A stretch of DNA of 5,856 nt from Bacillota bacterium (lineage in GTDB: Bacteria; Bacillota; Clostridia; Lachnospirales; Lachnospiraceae). Shown here in pieces: positions 4,065 through 5,856 of this stretch (the first letter of the stretch is position 1; each line of letters starts with the position of its first letter). The notes beneath the pieces were generated by a model that made no database searches, was not told the DNA's origin, and saw only the letters and a list, made by a program, of their open reading frames with translations. The stretch lies in the NCBI GenBank assembly GCA_023428885.1, contig JAEYWQ010000343.1, forward strand, positions 1 to 5,856, given 5' to 3'. A program made the position numbers and the translations under genes.

Positions 4065-5856
4065 AGAGTATTTATTAATAATTGATGGATCTAGTTTATT
4101 ATCCACACAGTTTTTTGGAAATCTACCTAGGGAGATTATGTTTGCCAAGACAACGGAGGAGAAAGCAAGGTACTTCTCGAAGATTATGCATACAAGTTCG
4201 GGAGTCTATACGAATGCGGTATATGGATTTATCCGCGTTCTGTTAAAGATCATAAAGGATCAAAAACCAACTTATCTTGCAGTCGCTTGGGACGTATCAA
4301 GAGATACCTTTCGTAGGGAGATATATCCAGAGTATAAGGGGAATCGTGGGGAGACACTAGAACCCTTATCCATGCAGTTTTCTCTTTGCCAAGAGGTACT
4401 AGATAAGATGGGTGTAAAGCAGTTTATGGACCCACGTTATGAAGCAGACGATTTTAGTGGTTCCCTTAGTCAGAAGTTTGAACAGGAGGTTCCAGTTCGT
4501 ATCTTAACGAAAGATAACGATTATCTTCAGTTGATCACAGATCAAACAAATCTTTGGCTACTTCATAGCACTGCTAAGAAGACAGAAGAACTCTACGAGA
4601 AGTATGGTTTAAATCAAAAGCAAATGAATGCGCCGGATCGTACCTTCCTATTCAATCCAGAATTAATGGTACAAGAGTTTGGTGTGGACCCTGATTCTAT
4701 TCCTTCTTTAAAGGGGATTCAAGGGGATAGTTCTGATAATATTAAGGGGGTTCCAGGTGTGGGAGAAGCATCTGCGATTGCCTTGATTAAGGAATATAAG
4801 ACAGTAGAGCACTTGTATGATAACATTCGTGATCTAGATGAAGAAGGTAAGAAGAAAATCAGCGAGTACTGGAAAACTCTTGGAATAAAAAGAACACCAA
4901 TCAATGCCTTACTTAAGACTAGTGATACAGAACTAGTTGGTGAGAAAGCTGCCATGTTAAGTAAACAGTTGGCAACGATTAAGAAGGATATTGATCTGGA
5001 TGTTAGCCTAGAAGATCTAAGAATTCATATTCAGACAGATAAGGCTCAGCAGGTATGTGATGAATTAGAGTTTAAAACTATCAAAGTGGCTTCTTTTCTT
5101 TCTGGACAAGCTAGTGAAGAAAATCAGGGCTTTGAAAGTATGAATGATTTAGAGATTGCTCAAAATTTGTTTGGAGTGAGTCCTAATAATGAAGAAGTAG
5201 CACTTACGAGTCAAAATCATACAGAAGAAGCTTTTTTGGAAACGAAGACTGATTATCAGGTATGCTTTGATCGAATTATGGCATCGCAGTGTATGATTAC
5301 AAGTGTAAGCAAAGCGGATGATATTTTTGATGAGATTGTTGCCAATGCCGAAGAGCAATCGGTGGTATCTTTAAAGACAATCATTGAAGGGGACTGCTTA
5401 TTTGCTCTATCCTTGGTGATCTCTGATCAGAAATCAGTATGCTTCCTTGTGGATGAGATTAGTCCGAAGTATCTGCAAAGACAATTAATACGCTTAGTGG
5501 AAGCAGATATCACATTTGTATCTTTGAATCTAAAACAACAGCTTACCTTCCTGCCATTTGATCCAGATAGTGATGTGTTTGATACTGCGATTGCAGCCTA
5601 TTTGCTAGAACCAGATGTGAATACCTATGAATATGATTATATAGCAAGCAATTATCTTAAGTTGTCTGTACCTGATCAAACGGCTGTTATGAGCAAGCAT
5701 TCCTATTCCGAGTTGAAGGTGTTTGATGAAGCAAACTTTCTGATGGCTGTTGGAATTGAGGCTGCTGTTAGCTTTCTAGCTTATCCATTACTTCTAAGTA
5801 AGTTAACAAAGTCATCCATGCTAGCCTTATTTGAAACAATAGAGATGCCTTTGATC
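4051..5856 (+). CDS. polA: DNA polymerase I, divergent, 3' end outside window
   Basis: 602 codons are open to the right edge without a stop, so the gene is partial. Residues 1 to about 320 are the 5'-3' nuclease (flap endonuclease) domain. All expected metal ligands are visible: Asp12, Asp81, Glu131, Asp133, Asp134, Asp155, Asp157, Asp226 and Asp229, with a helix-3-turn-helix motif at about 225-257. Residues about 400-570 form the 3'-5' exonuclease fold, but the expected DxE motif is replaced (Lys442 and Ile444 by my alignment), so proofreading should be absent, as in Bacillus-type Pol I. The FDTAIAAYLLEP motif (510-521) is retained. From about 580 the polymerase domain begins. The nuclease domain is longer than in E. 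coli Pol I by about 19 residues between Asp12 and Asp81 and by about 24 between Asp157 and Asp226. The ATG at 4051 has GAAGG (4041-4045) five bases upstream and overlaps the zf-HC2 gene by 14 bases. It may be a second Pol I, beside a canonical copy elsewhere. Confidence 0.9.
   Translation, partial: MSENKEYLLIIDGSSLLSTQFFGNLPREIMFAKTTEEKARYFSKIMHTSSGVYTNAVYGFIRVLLKIIKDQKPTYLAVAWDVSRDTFRREIYPEYKGNRGETLEPLSMQFSLCQEVLDKMGVKQFMDPRYEADDFSGSLSQKFEQEVPVRILTKDNDYLQLITDQTNLWLLHSTAKKTEELYEKYGLNQKQMNAPDRTFLFNPELMVQEFGVDPDSIPSLKGIQGDSSDNIKGVPGVGEASAIALIKEYKTVEHLYDNIRDLDEEGKKKISEYWKTLGIKRTPINALLKTSDTELVGEKAAMLSKQLATIKKDIDLDVSLEDLRIHIQTDKAQQVCDELEFKTIKVASFLSGQASEENQGFESMNDLEIAQNLFGVSPNNEEVALTSQNHTEEAFLETKTDYQVCFDRIMASQCMITSVSKADDIFDEIVANAEEQSVVSLKTIIEGDCLFALSLVISDQKSVCFLVDEISPKYLQRQLIRLVEADITFVSLNLKQQLTFLPFDPDSDVFDTAIAAYLLEPDVNTYEYDYIASNYLKLSVPDQTAVMSKHSYSELKVFDEANFLMAVGIEAAVSFLAYPLLLSKLTKSSMLALFETIEMPLI

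Noticed and set aside
4719..4955. Minus-strand open frame of 78 codons
   Set aside because: It lies wholly antisense to the polymerase gene; its Ser/Leu-rich composition is a reflection of the coding strand.
5149..5358. Minus-strand open frame of 69 codons
   Set aside because: It is antisense to the polymerase and has no start signal.

Overview
The window looks like chromosome from a low-GC, spore-forming anaerobic Firmicute, most likely a Lachnospiraceae/Clostridium cluster XIVa relative. The grounds are AT-rich DNA with strong GGAG-type ribosome binding sites, a Csp-like (germination protease family) subtilisin, and a clostridial-looking DNA polymerase I. The genus is inference; no marker here fixes it.

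Layout. Positions 1-1131 hold two small plus-strand genes of accessory character: a two-pass membrane protein with a C-terminal zinc ribbon (104-637, preceded by two perfect tandem hairpins), and a lysine- and isoleucine-rich 135-residue protein (724-1131) that faintly resembles DUF6985/DUF2004-type immunity-like proteins. Next, on the minus strand, is a complete tRNA-Leu(CAA) unit: promoter (1352-1380), tRNA (1251-1333) and intrinsic terminator (1199-1238). The 3' end of the tRNA faces the two accessory genes, the usual orientation at an integration site, but no second attachment repeat lies in the window.

From 1608 onward all genes are on the plus strand. A complete S8 Csp-like serine protease with an intact Asp/His/Ser triad (1608-3302) is followed by a possible 37-codon membrane peptide overlapping its stop codon. 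Then comes a single-pass zf-HC2 protein of the anti-sigma type (3486-4064) with no sigma-factor gene beside it. Its last 14 bases overlap the start of a DNA polymerase I gene that runs off the right edge (4051-5856, 602 codons seen).

How the genes may work together. The zf-HC2 gene and the polymerase overlap and are probably co-transcribed and translationally coupled, an unusual pairing of a membrane-anchored redox/zinc-type regulator with a repair polymerase. The polymerase keeps every 5'-nuclease carboxylate but carries two roughly 20-residue insertions in that domain and has lost the 3'-5' proofreading residues. It therefore looks like a divergent, possibly second, Pol I. The protease may be a separate unit or the head of the same operon, since no clear terminator separates it from the zf-HC2 gene. 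No CRISPR array, insertion sequence, rRNA or recognisable riboswitch was seen.
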